Source of the DNA: Paracoccus salsus
GTDB taxonomy: Bacteria > Pseudomonadota > Alphaproteobacteria > Rhodobacterales > Rhodobacteraceae
Assembly: GCF_021556615.1 (NCBI RefSeq)
Contig: NZ_JAKGGD010000002.1
Coordinates: 310,001-374,000, forward strand
Length of the DNA: 64,000 nt
Reading direction: 5' to 3'
The notes below the pieces were generated by a model, which was not told the origin of the DNA, did no database searches, and saw only the letters and a list, made by a program, of their open reading frames with translations. This document shows, in pieces, positions 54,888 to 63,573 of this stretch (within the stretch, counting starts at the first letter, position 1; each line of letters opens with the position of its first letter). Both the position numbers and the translations under genes were made by a program.

Positions 54888-55304
54888 TCAAAGTTCTCGG
54901 GTCATGTCGCGATGAGCGATCCCGGCATCGTCATAGATGGGGCCGTCCACGCTGAAACCAAGCCGCTCGTAGAACCCGATCGCATGGACCTGGGAGCCCA
55001 GCCGCGCATGGGTGATGCCGGGGCGCGCGCGCAGCACGTCCATGGCCGCGCGGATCAGCGCGGCGCCCAGCCCCGAACCGCGCGCCTCGGCCAGCACACA
55101 GACGCGGCCGATCTTTCCCGTCGCACCCTTGAGCAGGATCCGCGCGGTGCCGACCGGCGCGCCCTCCTGCCAGACCAGCAGATGCAGGGCCTCGCCGTCC
55201 AGACCGTCCCACTCTTCGGCCTCGGGCACGCCCTGTTCCTCGATGAACACGGTGCGTCGCAGCGCCCGACACGCGTCAAGGTCCCGGGTCAGTTCGATCC
55301 TCAT
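54888..55304 (-). CDS. GNAT-family N-acetyltransferase
   Basis: A 138-residue acetyltransferase of the ElaA-like branch. The acetyl-CoA loop is RGSGLGAALIRAA and the usual C-terminal beta-bulge is in GFYERLGF. The N-terminal FIEEQGVPxxEEWDGLD segment is typical for this branch. It lies between dapE and rnr with gaps of a few to 40 bases. The substrate is unknown. Confidence 0.85.
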   Translation of the reverse strand: MRIELTRDLDACRALRRTVFIEEQGVPEAEEWDGLDGEALHLLVWQEGAPVGTARILLKGATGKIGRVCVLAEARGSGLGAALIRAAMDVLRARPGITHARLGSQVHAIGFYERLGFSVDGPIYDDAGIAHRDMTREL

Positions 55305-55311
55305 GACTGCC

Positions 55312-56448
55312 TCACGCGAAATATTCCTCCAGAATACGCTGATAGATCGCCTTCAACTGGTTGACCTGGTCCTCGGGCACGCGTTCATCGACCTGGTGCA
55401 TGTAACGGCCGACAAGCCCGAATTCGACCACCGGGCAATGATCCTTGATGAAGCGCGCGTCCGACGTTCCTCCGGAAGTGGACAGTTCCGGTCGCCGCCC
55501 GGTTTCCTGTTCGACGATGCGCCGCACCAGATCCACGAACGGCCCCGGTTCGGTCAGGAAGGCCTCGCCCGAGAGATCGACCTCGATCGTCAGCGTGACG
55601 CCGGTTTCATCGCTGATCGCGCGCGCGCGCCGTTCCAGATCCCTCGACAGCGATTCGCCGTCATGCAGGTCGTTGAAGCGGATATTGACGACTGCGGAAG
55701 CCGTTTCGGGAATGATGTTCGAGGCGGGGTTGCCACAATCGATGCTGGTGATCTGCAATCCCGACGGTTCGAAATGCTCGGTCCCCTGGTCCAGCGGCGC
55801 AGAGATCAGGCCATCAAGCAGCCGCGTCAACGCGTGCAGCGGATTGCGGGCGCGATTCGGATAGGCGGCGTGGCCCTGCACCCCGCGGGCCGCGATCCGG
55901 AAGGTGGCGGATCCGCGCCGGCCGATCTTGATCATCTCTCCCATCTCGCTGGGGTTCGAGGGCTCGCCCACAATGCAGACATCCATCCGTTCGCCCTGCG
56001 CCGCCATCCAGTCCAGCAATGCCCGCGTGCCATCCCGGGACGGCCCTTCCTCGTCCCCGGTGATCGTCAGGATCACGGCGCCGGCAGGCGGCGTCGCGGT
56101 GACGAAATCGATGGCGGCGGCAACAAACGCCGCGACGCCGGATTTCATGTCGGTCGCGCCGCGGCCCCAGATCACGCCGCCCTCGACATGACCGCTGAAT
56201 GGCGGATGGGTCCAGGAGCCCAGATCGCCGGGCGGCACCACATCGGTGTGGCCGTTGAACCCGAAGGTTCTGGCGCCCCTTGCGCCCCAGCGGGCGAACA
56301 GGTTGGGCGTATCGCCGCGATCGACGCGCCGGACCTCGAAACCTGCGGCGGACAGCAGGTCGGCCAGCATGACCAGCGCGCCGCCCTCTTCGGGCGTCAC
56401 CGAGGGGCAGCGTATCAGGCGGGCGGTCAGGTCGGCGGCATCGGTCAT
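55312..56448 (-). CDS. dapE: Succinyl-diaminopimelate desuccinylase
   Basis: A 378-residue dizinc hydrolase of the M20 family in lysine/diaminopimelate synthesis. Metal and catalytic residues visible: His67 and Asp69 in [10 protein letters not shown], Asp100, and Glu133/Glu134 in GDEEGPS. Its ATG at 56448 is 1 base from the TSUP stop. It provides the precursor used by lysA at 30 kb and by cell-wall synthesis. Confidence 0.96.
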   Translation of the reverse strand: MTDAADLTARLIRCPSVTPEEGGALVMLADLLSAAGFEVRRVDRGDTPNLFARWGARGARTFGFNGHTDVVPPGDLGSWTHPPFSGHVEGGVIWGRGATDMKSGVAAFVAAAIDFVTATPPAGAVILTITGDEEGPSRDGTRALLDWMAAQGERMDVCIVGEPSNPSEMGEMIKIGRRGSATFRIAARGVQGHAAYPNRARNPLHALTRLLDGLISAPLDQGTEHFEPSGLQITSIDCGNPASNIIPETASAVVNIRFNDLHDGESLSRDLERRARAISDETGVTLTIEVDLSGEAFLTEPGPFVDLVRRIVEQETGRRPELSTSGGTSDARFIKDHCPVVEFGLVGRYMHQVDERVPEDQVNQLKAIYQRILEEYFA

Positions 56449-56449
56449 G

Positions 56450-57214
56450 TCATTTCCAGAAATCGAAGGCGCGGCGGACAAGGTTCAGGCCGGTCAGCAC
56501 CAGCAGCACCAGCGTCCAGCGCCGAAACTGCACCACATCCAGCCGGTCCTGCAAGGCAAAGCCCGCCATCATGCCGGTCACGGCGGGCAGGCACAGCACC
56601 GCCGACAGCGGCAGCGTGTGCGCGTTCAGCACGCCCGAGACCAGATGCGCCGCAAGCAGAACCACCGCTCCCAGCAGGAAGACGACGCCCTGCACGCGCA
56701 CCTGCTCGCGCTTGTCCACCCCCAGCGACAGCAGCAGGACAATCAGTGGTGGACCCCAGATGCCCGATATTCCCCCGTATAGCCCGCCGATGACACCGCT
56801 TCCGATCTCGGCCCGGCGACGGTGATGCACCGGCAACGCCAGCGGCCGCCCCGACAACTGCCAAAGCGCGAACAGCACGATCGGAAACCCCAGCAGCGCA
56901 AACATGATCCCCTGCGGGATGGCGCGGGCGAACCCGGCCGAGACGCAGATGAACACCAGCACCGTTCCGATATGCCAACGGAAGCGCAGGACCGATCCCC
57001 ATGCCTCGCGCCGCCCCTGCCGGAACGCCTGCTGGCCATTGGTCAGCAATGTCGGAAGGATCAACGCGGCCAGCGCGGTTGTCGCAGGCAGGAACGACCC
57101 GAATGCCGACAGCATGATCATCGGCATGGCAAAGCCGACCGCGCCCTTGACGAAGCCCGCAAAGCCGGTGATCGCCACCGCCGCCCAGAATTGCCAGATC
57201 TCAAGACCGAACAT
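56450..57214 (-). CDS. TSUP-family permease (TauE/SafE)
   Basis: A 254-residue membrane protein with eight hydrophobic segments, typical of sulfite/organosulfonate exporter TauE/SafE proteins. [12 protein letters not shown] near the N-terminus and [17 protein letters not shown] in the middle are the duplicated family motifs. It precedes dapE with no gap, so the two are probably cotranscribed. Substrate is not predictable; TSUP proteins move sulfur-containing or other anions. Confidence 0.85.
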   Translation of the reverse strand: MFGLEIWQFWAAVAITGFAGFVKGAVGFAMPMIMLSAFGSFLPATTALAALILPTLLTNGQQAFRQGRREAWGSVLRFRWHIGTVLVFICVSAGFARAIPQGIMFALLGFPIVLFALWQLSGRPLALPVHHRRRAEIGSGVIGGLYGGISGIWGPPLIVLLLSLGVDKREQVRVQGVVFLLGAVVLLAAHLVSGVLNAHTLPLSAVLCLPAVTGMMAGFALQDRLDVVQFRRWTLVLLVLTGLNLVRRAFDFWK

Positions 57215-57337
57215 GGACGCACGCTATGATGCACAGCGCGCAAATGAAATGCAGCTTGGCGAGGATCGGGACATCCACGCAGCGATGTTCAATGCAGGAC
57301 ACTTTCAATCCCAAAACAAGCTTTTCGCGCATCATAG

Positions 57338-57366
57338 TTGCGCTGCGGCTGCGAAAGTTCTAGCTA
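57338..57366 (+). promoter_or_regulatory. Candidate mcd promoter
   Basis: TTGCGC (57338-57343), a 17-base spacer and TAGCTA (57361-57366) lie 29 bases before the mcd ATG in the 180-base divergent region. The -10 is a weak match. The TTGCG/TGCGAA repeats around it might be operators for an acyl-CoA-responsive regulator, which is speculation. Confidence 0.3.
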
Positions 57367-57394
57367 TGCTGCATTGCCGCAAGAGGACGAATCG

Positions 57395-59002
57395 ATGAAA
57401 GACATGCCGCATCACGCCGAAACCGTCCTGTCAGAGATCGAGGATCTTCAGAAACGCGCCACCGATGCGCTGCGCGCCCTGGTCGCGCCCGACGGCAAGA
57501 CGGATGCCGCCGCGCTGGAAACCCATCAGCGCGCCGCACACGCGCTTGCATGGCTGGCGACCTATACCGAGGCGCTCAAGCAGCTTTCGGCGTGGTCGGG
57601 CCGGGTGTCCGGCGAGATGGAGGAATTGATCTGCCGGATCGGTCTGGGCGAATACCTGACCCAGATCGCCGGTGGCATCATGATGAGCCAGAACGAATTT
57701 GCGCGCCTGTCCGATCTTGGCATCGACTGGCAGCCTTCCGAGGCGGCGCGCGCGCTGATGGCTGCCAATACGCCGCAGGCGCGCGCCCGGCTCGCACAGC
57801 TTATGGCCGAGAGCCGCGGCAGCGCGACCTTTGGCACATCCGGGCTGGACGAGGATCTGGAAATGATCCGCGACCAGTTCCGGCGCTGGACCGACGACAA
57901 GATCGTCCCGCATGCCCATGATTGGCACCTGAAGGACGAACTGATCCCGATGGAGATCATCGAGGAACTGGCCGAGCTGGGTGTCTTCGGGCTGACCATT
58001 CCCGAGGATCTGGGCGGCCTTGGCATGTCCAAGGCGGCGATGGTGGTCGTCTCCGAGGAATTGTCGCGCGGCTATATCGGCGTGGGCAGCCTTGGCACCC
58101 GCAGCGAGATCGCGGCCGAGTTGATCATCGGCGGCGGCACGGACGCTCAGAAGCAGCATTGGCTTCCCAAGCTCGCCAGCGGAGAGATCCTGCCCACCGC
58201 GGTCTTTACCGAGCCGAACACCGGCAGCGATCTGGGCAGCCTGCGGACCCGTGCGGTCAGGGACGGCGACAACTGGAAGGTGACCGGCAACAAGACCTGG
58301 ATCACCCACGCCGCGCGCACCCATGTCATGACCCTGCTGGCCCGCACCGAACCCGACACGACCGATTATCGCGGCCTGTCGATGTTCATCGCGGAAAAGA
58401 CCCCCGGCACCGATGAGGCCCCGTTCCCGACGCCGGGCATGACCGGCGGCGAGATCGAGGTTCTGGGCTATCGCGGCATGAAGGAATACGAGCTTGCCTT
58501 CGACGGGTTCGAGGTCAAGGGCGAGAACCTGCTGGGCGGCGTCACCGGCCAGGGCTTCAAGCAGTTGATGCAGACCTTCGAATCGGCCCGCATCCAGACC
58601 GCCGCCCGTGCGATCGGCGTGGCTCAGAACGCGCTTGAACTGGGCCTGCAATACGCGCTGGACCGCAAGCAGTTCGACAAGCCGCTGATCGCCTTCCCCC
58701 GCGTCGCCGACAAGCTGGCGATGATGGCTGTCGAGATCATGATCGCCCGCCAGCTGACCTATTTCAGTGCCTGGGAAAAGGATCACGGCCACCGCTGCGA
58801 CCTCGAGGCCGGCATGGCAAAGCTGCTGGGAGCCCGCGTCGCCTGGGCCTGCGCCGACAACGCCCTGCAGATCCATGGTGGCAACGGCTTCGCGCTGGAA
58901 TACCAGATCAGCCGGGTGCTGTGCGATGCGCGGATCCTGAACATCTTCGAAGGCGCCGCCGAAATTCAGGCACAGGTGATCGCAAGGCGGCTGTTGGGCT
59001 GA
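57395..59002 (+). CDS. mcd: (2S)-methylsuccinyl-CoA dehydrogenase
   Basis: A 535-residue acyl-CoA dehydrogenase with an N-terminal extension of about 145 residues before the canonical domain (starting near DLEMIRDQFRRW). That length and extension are the mark of Mcd, the enzyme that oxidises (2S)-methylsuccinyl-CoA to mesaconyl-CoA in the ethylmalonyl-CoA pathway of acetate assimilation in Rhodobacter and Paracoccus. FAD and substrate motifs include TAVFTEPNTGSDL, TGNKTWITHA, DRKQFDKPL and LQIHGGNGFALEY. ATG at 57395 is chosen because recognisable sequence starts at MKDMPHHAE. A generic long acyl-CoA dehydrogenase is the alternative. Confidence 0.88.
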   Translation: MKDMPHHAETVLSEIEDLQKRATDALRALVAPDGKTDAAALETHQRAAHALAWLATYTEALKQLSAWSGRVSGEMEELICRIGLGEYLTQIAGGIMMSQNEFARLSDLGIDWQPSEAARALMAANTPQARARLAQLMAESRGSATFGTSGLDEDLEMIRDQFRRWTDDKIVPHAHDWHLKDELIPMEIIEELAELGVFGLTIPEDLGGLGMSKAAMVVVSEELSRGYIGVGSLGTRSEIAAELIIGGGTDAQKQHWLPKLASGEILPTAVFTEPNTGSDLGSLRTRAVRDGDNWKVTGNKTWITHAARTHVMTLLARTEPDTTDYRGLSMFIAEKTPGTDEAPFPTPGMTGGEIEVLGYRGMKEYELAFDGFEVKGENLLGGVTGQGFKQLMQTFESARIQTAARAIGVAQNALELGLQYALDRKQFDKPLIAFPRVADKLAMMAVEIMIARQLTYFSAWEKDHGHRCDLEAGMAKLLGARVAWACADNALQIHGGNGFALEYQISRVLCDARILNIFEGAAEIQAQVIARRLLG

Positions 59003-59023
59003 TCCTCTATGGGCTAGAGTGCT

Positions 59024-59048
59024 GGAACCGCGACGGAATTATCGCGTT
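59024..59048 (+). promoter_or_regulatory. ECF-type promoter upstream of the META lipoprotein gene
   Basis: GGAAC (59024-59028), a 16-base spacer and CGTT (59045-59048) match the GGAAC-N16/17-CGTT consensus of ECF sigma factors (EcfG/RpoE type). It lies 30 bases before the ATG. The perfect elements and spacing argue against chance, although EcfG itself is reportedly rare in Rhodobacterales. Confidence 0.55.
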
Positions 59049-59078
59049 CTGTAGTGATTCGCGCCTGAGGAGAAGCCG

Positions 59079-59549
59079 ATGCCCGCATTATCCCGCCCCC
59101 GCCTTGCTCTGGTCAGCCTTGTTGCCATGATGGGGCTTGCGGCGTGCGAACCGGTCGCCACGGCGACGCCGACCGGGGATGACCTCGGCTTCATCCCGGG
59201 TGGAAGCTACGTGCTGGTGGGCATGGATGGCAAGACCGTGCCGCTGCGCAACGTGACGCTTCTGGTCGAGGAACAGCGCCTGTCGGGCCAGGGCCCGTGC
59301 AACAGCTACTCGGCCGCGAACAACGCATCCCTGCCCACCGTCGCACTGTCGCCGATCATCTCGACGAAGATGGCGTGCAAGGACCTGGAGCTTGAAGACC
59401 GCTTCCTGTCGGTGCTTCAGCAGGCCAGCGAGATGGAATTCTATGGCGGCGTCCTGAAAATCAAGTCGCCCTCGACCTGGCTGATTTTCGAACACGGGGT
59501 TCGGGCCAGCGGTGCCGACGCGCTGGAACGCGCCCGCGCCAGCCAGTAG
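59079..59549 (+). CDS. META-domain lipoprotein
   Basis: A 156-residue lipoprotein. The signal peptide ends in the lipobox GLAAC at about residues 19-23. The mature part is a META (HslJ-like) domain: GSYVLVGMDGKTVPL, the GPCNSY turn near residue 72, LSPIISTKMACKDLELEDRFL near 91-113 and a final WLIFE strand. HslJ-type proteins are linked to heat or envelope stress. The ECF-type promoter upstream fits an envelope-stress role. ATG has GAGGAG seven bases upstream. Confidence 0.8.
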   Translation: MPALSRPRLALVSLVAMMGLAACEPVATATPTGDDLGFIPGGSYVLVGMDGKTVPLRNVTLLVEEQRLSGQGPCNSYSAANNASLPTVALSPIISTKMACKDLELEDRFLSVLQQASEMEFYGGVLKIKSPSTWLIFEHGVRASGADALERARASQ

Positions 59550-59581
59550 CCGGGTTTCGGTCCGCCGCCACGTGCCGCCGG

Positions 59582-60301
59582 CTACGGCGAATCGAGGCGG
59601 CGCAGCAGCCGGGCGCGCGCAGCAGGCAGGGGCCGGCCCACCAGTTCGCGCGCCAGCCGGGTCTCGAGGAAATGCCCGGTGATTGCCAGGCCCTCGGCCA
59701 GTCCGTTGCCACGATTATCCCCCGCCCCCCCCAGCAGCGCGGGCAGCGGAAACAGTCGCTCGGCCCATTCGCCGGCCGCACCCCGGCTGACAGCACGGCC
59801 GGATCGCGGGCTGACATAGGCCAGCCCCTCGGTCGCCCCGGTCACGGCGCAGCTTTCCAGGTCAAGACCGAACCCCATTTCGTGCAGCAGCCGCATCTCC
59901 CATTTCAGATAGAGGCTTCCCCATTCCCCGCCTGCCTCGATCGCGTCCAGAAGCGCCTCGGTCCTGGCGACCAGCGCGGGGTGCGGATCACGCTCTGGCA
60001 AGGCAAAGATCAGCAGCGCGCAAATCGCGTTCAGTCCCGCCAGCCCCAGAGGATCGGTCAGGAAGCCCGGGCGCAGCCTCACCGGCTCGACCGAGAAATG
60101 CCCAAGCTGATCGTCCGACCGCGCCCGCCAGCGCAGATCCAGACGAGAACCGGGTTGCAGCATTGCCGCCCGCTTTCGTGACGCCCCGCCGGGCACAAGG
60201 CCTGCATGCCGACCGTGCTGGGCTGTCAGAACCTGGATGATGACGGCGGTCTCGCCATGCGCCCGGCGCGAGATGACGGTGCCTTCGGCGTGCCATTCCA
60301 T
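59582..60301 (-). CDS. recO: DNA repair protein RecO
   Basis: A 239-residue recombination mediator that loads RecA with RecR. The N-terminal OB fold (MEWHAEGTVISRRAHGETAVIIQVLT) and the GLVPGG and helical C-terminal segments with LLHEMGFGLDLESCAVTG are characteristic. Its ATG lies 9 bases from the VOC gene stop. In related genomes recO often follows era and DUF1491; here other genes intervene. Confidence 0.94.
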   Translation of the reverse strand: MEWHAEGTVISRRAHGETAVIIQVLTAQHGRHAGLVPGGASRKRAAMLQPGSRLDLRWRARSDDQLGHFSVEPVRLRPGFLTDPLGLAGLNAICALLIFALPERDPHPALVARTEALLDAIEAGGEWGSLYLKWEMRLLHEMGFGLDLESCAVTGATEGLAYVSPRSGRAVSRGAAGEWAERLFPLPALLGGAGDNRGNGLAEGLAITGHFLETRLARELVGRPLPAARARLLRRLDSP

Positions 60302-60310
60302 CGCGTCGCC

Positions 60311-60754
60311 TCAGTCCCGCGCATCCGGCAGCGTCAGCGAGCCGTCATCGGCAAGCGGCCAGAACGGATTTGTGGCGATTTCCCAGACATGGCCTTCGGG
60401 ATCGGCAAAATATCCGGAATAGCCGCCCCAGAACACCTTTTCGGGGCGTTTCAGGCAGGTCGCGCCCGCATCCAGCGCCGCCTGAAACACCTTGTCGGTC
60501 TGGGTGTCGTCAGTGCAGTTCTGAGCCAGCGTCACGGCGCCCGTTCCCAGATCCGCCGGGTCACGTCCCTGATCGGCGGCCAGATCGTCCCGGCCGAACA
60601 GGGCAAGAACCGCGCCGCGCATCTGGTAGAAGACGACGCCGGGTTGCGATGCCGGGTGCGCCCTCCAGCCCCATCGACCGTAAAACTCCCGGGCCCGATC
60701 AAGATCGGTGACGCCAAGCGTGATCAGTGTCACGCGTTGCACGGAATGGGTCAT
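60311..60754 (-). CDS. VOC-family (glyoxalase/bleomycin-resistance) protein
   Basis: A 147-residue protein with two beta-alpha-beta-beta-beta units: ITLGVTDLDRAREFYGRWGW at the start and a GATCLKRPE ... GYFADPEGHVWEIA second module. Such metal-dependent folds include glyoxalase I, dioxygenases and drug-binding proteins. ATG at 60754 has GGGAGG upstream. It is immediately upstream of recO on the same strand. Substrate unknown. Confidence 0.88.
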   Translation of the reverse strand: MTHSVQRVTLITLGVTDLDRAREFYGRWGWRAHPASQPGVVFYQMRGAVLALFGRDDLAADQGRDPADLGTGAVTLAQNCTDDTQTDKVFQAALDAGATCLKRPEKVFWGGYSGYFADPEGHVWEIATNPFWPLADDGSLTLPDARD

Positions 60755-60979
60755 CTGGCGCGCCTCCCTGGAACCGTGCCAAGGCTGGCATCCGCCGGCC
60801 GCAGGGGCAAGCCAAGCTTTCTGCGCCAACGTCCAGGGTCAGTGCGGCCCCGGCTTTCTCGGCAGACGCCTGGCCCGGCGTTCAAGGGCGCGCCGCGCAC
60901 CGGCGCCAGAAAAGCCGGAACGGTCCCGCCCACGATTCCGCGCAAGCGCGATTCCCGGGCTGGCCGACCATCGGGATGC

Positions 60980-61918
60980 CTACTGCATGCGTTGCGTGAC
61001 GGCCTGGCTGCGACTGCGGCGGCGCGCGCCGGCCTCGCGCAGCAGTGTCACCGAATAGATCGCAAGCGCCGCCCAGATCAGCGGGAACGCGATCAGCCGC
61101 GGCAGGCCCAACGGCTCGCCGAAGATCAGCACGGCGCACAGGAAAATCATCGTCGGCGTCACATATTGCAGGATGCCCATCGTGGACAGGCGCAGCAGCT
61201 TGGCGCCGTTCGCATAGAACAGCAGCGGGATCGCGGTCACCGGGCCGCAGCCCAGCAGCAGCAGCATGTTGCCTTTCCCGCCACCAAGGAAATGGCCCTG
61301 CTCGGTCACCGCCAACCAGCCCAGATAGGCCAGCGCGATCGGACACAGCAGCAGCACCTCGAGCGTGAAGCCCTGATTGGGACCCAGCGGAAGGCTTTTC
61401 TTGAAATAGGCGTAAAGCCCCCAGCTGAGGGTCAGGATCACGGCCACCAGAGGCAGGCGCCCCGCCTGGACCGTCAGGATGACCACCGCCGCAAAGGCCA
61501 GCGAGATGGCCAGGATCTTGGCGCGGTTCAGTCTTTCGCCCAGCAGCAAGCCCCCCAGCAGAACGCTGAAAAGCGGATTGATGTAGTAGCCAAGCGCGGC
61601 GTCCAGCGCGTGGTCGTTGGTGATCGCCCAGACATAGGTCAGCCAGTTGATCGAGATCAGCGTCGCCGTCACCGCGGCCATCGCCAGCAGCCGGGGCCGG
61701 CGCAACGCCGCCGCGACATCATCCTGCCGACGCTGCCACAACAGCACAGCCGCCACGATCGGCAGCGACCAGATCACCCGGTGCGCGATGATTTCCGCTG
61801 CCGGTATCTGCGACAGGGCCTTCATGTAGATCGGCAGCAGCCCCCACAGACCATAGGCCGCCAGCGCAAACGCCAGACCGCGCGGCGAATCGCCGCTATG
61901 TTGCTCGGGGCCCATCAT
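60980..61918 (-). CDS. rarD: RarD-type EamA permease
   Basis: A 312-residue inner-membrane protein with ten helices (two EamA repeats) and the RarD-specific features EIIAHRVIWSLP near residue 42 and the LNRAKILAISLAFAAV segment. RarD proteins are linked to export of small metabolites or chloramphenicol sensitivity. Starts at 61918 or 61915 are equivalent (MM). The 45-base gap upstream contains a TTGCA inverted repeat. The transported substrate is not known. Confidence 0.88.
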   Translation of the reverse strand: MMGPEQHSGDSPRGLAFALAAYGLWGLLPIYMKALSQIPAAEIIAHRVIWSLPIVAAVLLWQRRQDDVAAALRRPRLLAMAAVTATLISINWLTYVWAITNDHALDAALGYYINPLFSVLLGGLLLGERLNRAKILAISLAFAAVVILTVQAGRLPLVAVILTLSWGLYAYFKKSLPLGPNQGFTLEVLLLCPIALAYLGWLAVTEQGHFLGGGKGNMLLLLGCGPVTAIPLLFYANGAKLLRLSTMGILQYVTPTMIFLCAVLIFGEPLGLPRLIAFPLIWAALAIYSVTLLREAGARRRSRSQAVTQRMQ

Positions 61919-61923
61919 CAGAG

Positions 61924-61938
61924 TTGCATATGCTGCAA
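61924..61938. promoter_or_regulatory. TTGCA inverted repeat upstream of rarD
   Basis: TTGCA (61924-61928) and TGCAA (61934-61938) form a perfect 5-base inverted repeat with a 5-base spacer, 6 bases upstream of the rarD start and 25 bases after the Hint gene stop. It could be an operator overlapping the ribosome-binding region. Confidence 0.3.
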
Positions 61939-61962
61939 TATCCGAGGACGCCAGAGGCGGAA

Positions 61963-63141
61963 TCACTGGGCTGGCAGCAAGGCGACCTTGTTGCGCGCGT
62001 GACGGCGGGCCAGATTGCGTCCCTGCCGGCCCGGCACAAGCGGTCTTGCCGGTGGCACCGATGGTTGTCCAGGCTCTGCAAGCTGCGGAAAAAGCGCCAG
62101 CAGTTCGGCGCGCGCCGTCGGCTCGACCGCGCGCAGCGCCTGAGGTCCGGGATACAGTGCCTCGGCCGGCGCACCATGGGCGAACACCACCTCGTGCCTG
62201 TCGCACGCGAAATGCCAGTAGTCGACCGGCGCCGTTCCCGGTCGCGCCAGGATCCCGGGCAGGCCGCAAAGGTGGCGGGCGGCGACCAGGACCTCATCGG
62301 TGCCGAACATCCGGCGCGCGATTTCGGACCGCACCAGCAGACGGTGCTGCGGCGACACCAGCAGGTCCCGTCGCGGCAGCCCCGCCCCAAGCGCGGCTTC
62401 AGCGATATGTATCGGCCTCAGTTGCGGCATCGCGGCCAGCAGGCCTGACCCGACCCGGCGCCGGGCGATCCAGCGGACAGGCTGCAATCCGCGATCCCGG
62501 GTCACGACCAGATCACCGACCCGCAGCGTTTCGACCGCAACCTCGCCCGTGGACGTGGCGATGGCGGTTCCGGCCGCAAAACAGATCACCGCGCCATTGC
62601 GGTTCAACCGCGCGTTCGTCCCGGCGCCGCTGGTCAGAAAGCTGGCGCTGGTCTTGAACTGGCCAAGATTCGGCGTCCCGATCAGCGTGTCGCCATCGAT
62701 CAGCGTCAGCACGCTGCCCGTCGGACAAAGCCCCGCCGGTCCTTCGACATAGCGCCCCGCCTCGGCGTCCCACCCGCGTGAGATGCTGACCCCGACCGGC
62801 ACGTTGCCGATCGCCAGCCAGGTCGCCCGGAAATGGAGGCCGCTGGAGGGCTCCAGAAAGATCATCTCGAAATCGGCCTCGACATTCGCGCCCGCCGCGA
62901 AGCTTGTGCCGTTCAGCGTCACCGCCGCGTCAAGCCGCGCGCCGCCATCGTCGGGATAGTCGTCCGCACCGTTCGGCATGGCGGTGGTGACCTGAGCGGT
63001 CGCGCGGCTGGCGAAGGACACGGTGTCGACACCCGTCTTGCCGCCCGATCCGATCTCGCCCTCGGACTGGCCGGTCTTGCGAAACAGAGCATGGGGATCG
63101 ATGACCGAAGCCCACTCGATGATGGAAAAGGTAAAGGCCAT
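61963..63141 (-). CDS. Hint-domain protein
   Basis: A 392-residue protein. The N-terminal 185 residues are a beta-rich region with no family I can name, lacking a classical signal peptide. The Hint (Hedgehog/intein-type) domain starts at Cys187 in CFAAGTAIAT, with VAVETLRVGDLVVTRDRG following and the SPQHRLLV block at 263-270; it ends near residue 350. Hint proteins of Rhodobacterales are usually secreted, often through type I systems, and self-process. The last 40 residues are basic. A leaderless export route and a link to the type I genes at 47.7 kb are inference. Confidence 0.8.
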   Translation of the reverse strand: MAFTFSIIEWASVIDPHALFRKTGQSEGEIGSGGKTGVDTVSFASRATAQVTTAMPNGADDYPDDGGARLDAAVTLNGTSFAAGANVEADFEMIFLEPSSGLHFRATWLAIGNVPVGVSISRGWDAEAGRYVEGPAGLCPTGSVLTLIDGDTLIGTPNLGQFKTSASFLTSGAGTNARLNRNGAVICFAAGTAIATSTGEVAVETLRVGDLVVTRDRGLQPVRWIARRRVGSGLLAAMPQLRPIHIAEAALGAGLPRRDLLVSPQHRLLVRSEIARRMFGTDEVLVAARHLCGLPGILARPGTAPVDYWHFACDRHEVVFAHGAPAEALYPGPQALRAVEPTARAELLALFPQLAEPGQPSVPPARPLVPGRQGRNLARRHARNKVALLPAQ

Positions 63142-63237
63142 GCACCCCCCGGCTTGCACAAGACGCCGCGGGCATCAGAGGCCAACAAGGTTAACGGAAG
63201 ATTAAGGCAACACCCGAAAATCCGCGCGGCGATCGCC

Positions 63238-63573
63238 TCAGGACAGGCCCGGCTCGTCCAGCAGGGTGCGGCCGTCGCGGCTTTCGATCTCGATCACCCA
63301 CAAATCGGGATCGACACCCCGCTGGCGGCGGATCGCCTCGTCCACCTCGCCCTCGGGTCCGTCGGCGGCCAGCCGCCAGGCGCGCCGGTCGGTCTGGAAA
63401 TCCCATTCGCGGGCGTAAAGCAGTGCGCTGCCGTCCAGCCGCGCGCACTTGACCAGCACCGCGCCCGCGGTGTCGTCGCCATGCGCAAGCACATAGGCGG
63501 GGATATCGGCCAGCCTCAGCCGCGTCAGATAGGCCGAGACCCAGATCCCCGCAGCCAGCCTTGGCTCAGCCAT
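63238..63573 (-). CDS. DUF1491 family protein
   Basis: A 111-residue protein matching DUF1491: AGIWVSAYLTRLRLADIPAYVL at the start and DDTAGAVLVKCARLDG in the middle, with a DPDLWVIEIESRDG end. It is found after era in Rhodobacterales and is of unknown function. The ATG overlaps the era stop by 8 bases, so it is cotranscribed with era. Confidence 0.9.
   Translation of the reverse strand: MAEPRLAAGIWVSAYLTRLRLADIPAYVLAHGDDTAGAVLVKCARLDGSALLYAREWDFQTDRRAWRLAADGPEGEVDEAIRRQRGVDPDLWVIEIESRDGRTLLDEPGLS

Noticed and set aside
60755-60979. Coding sequence or RNA gene between the VOC gene and rarD
   Set aside because: About 225 bases without a convincing frame, tRNA or hairpin with T tract; probably leader and spacer.
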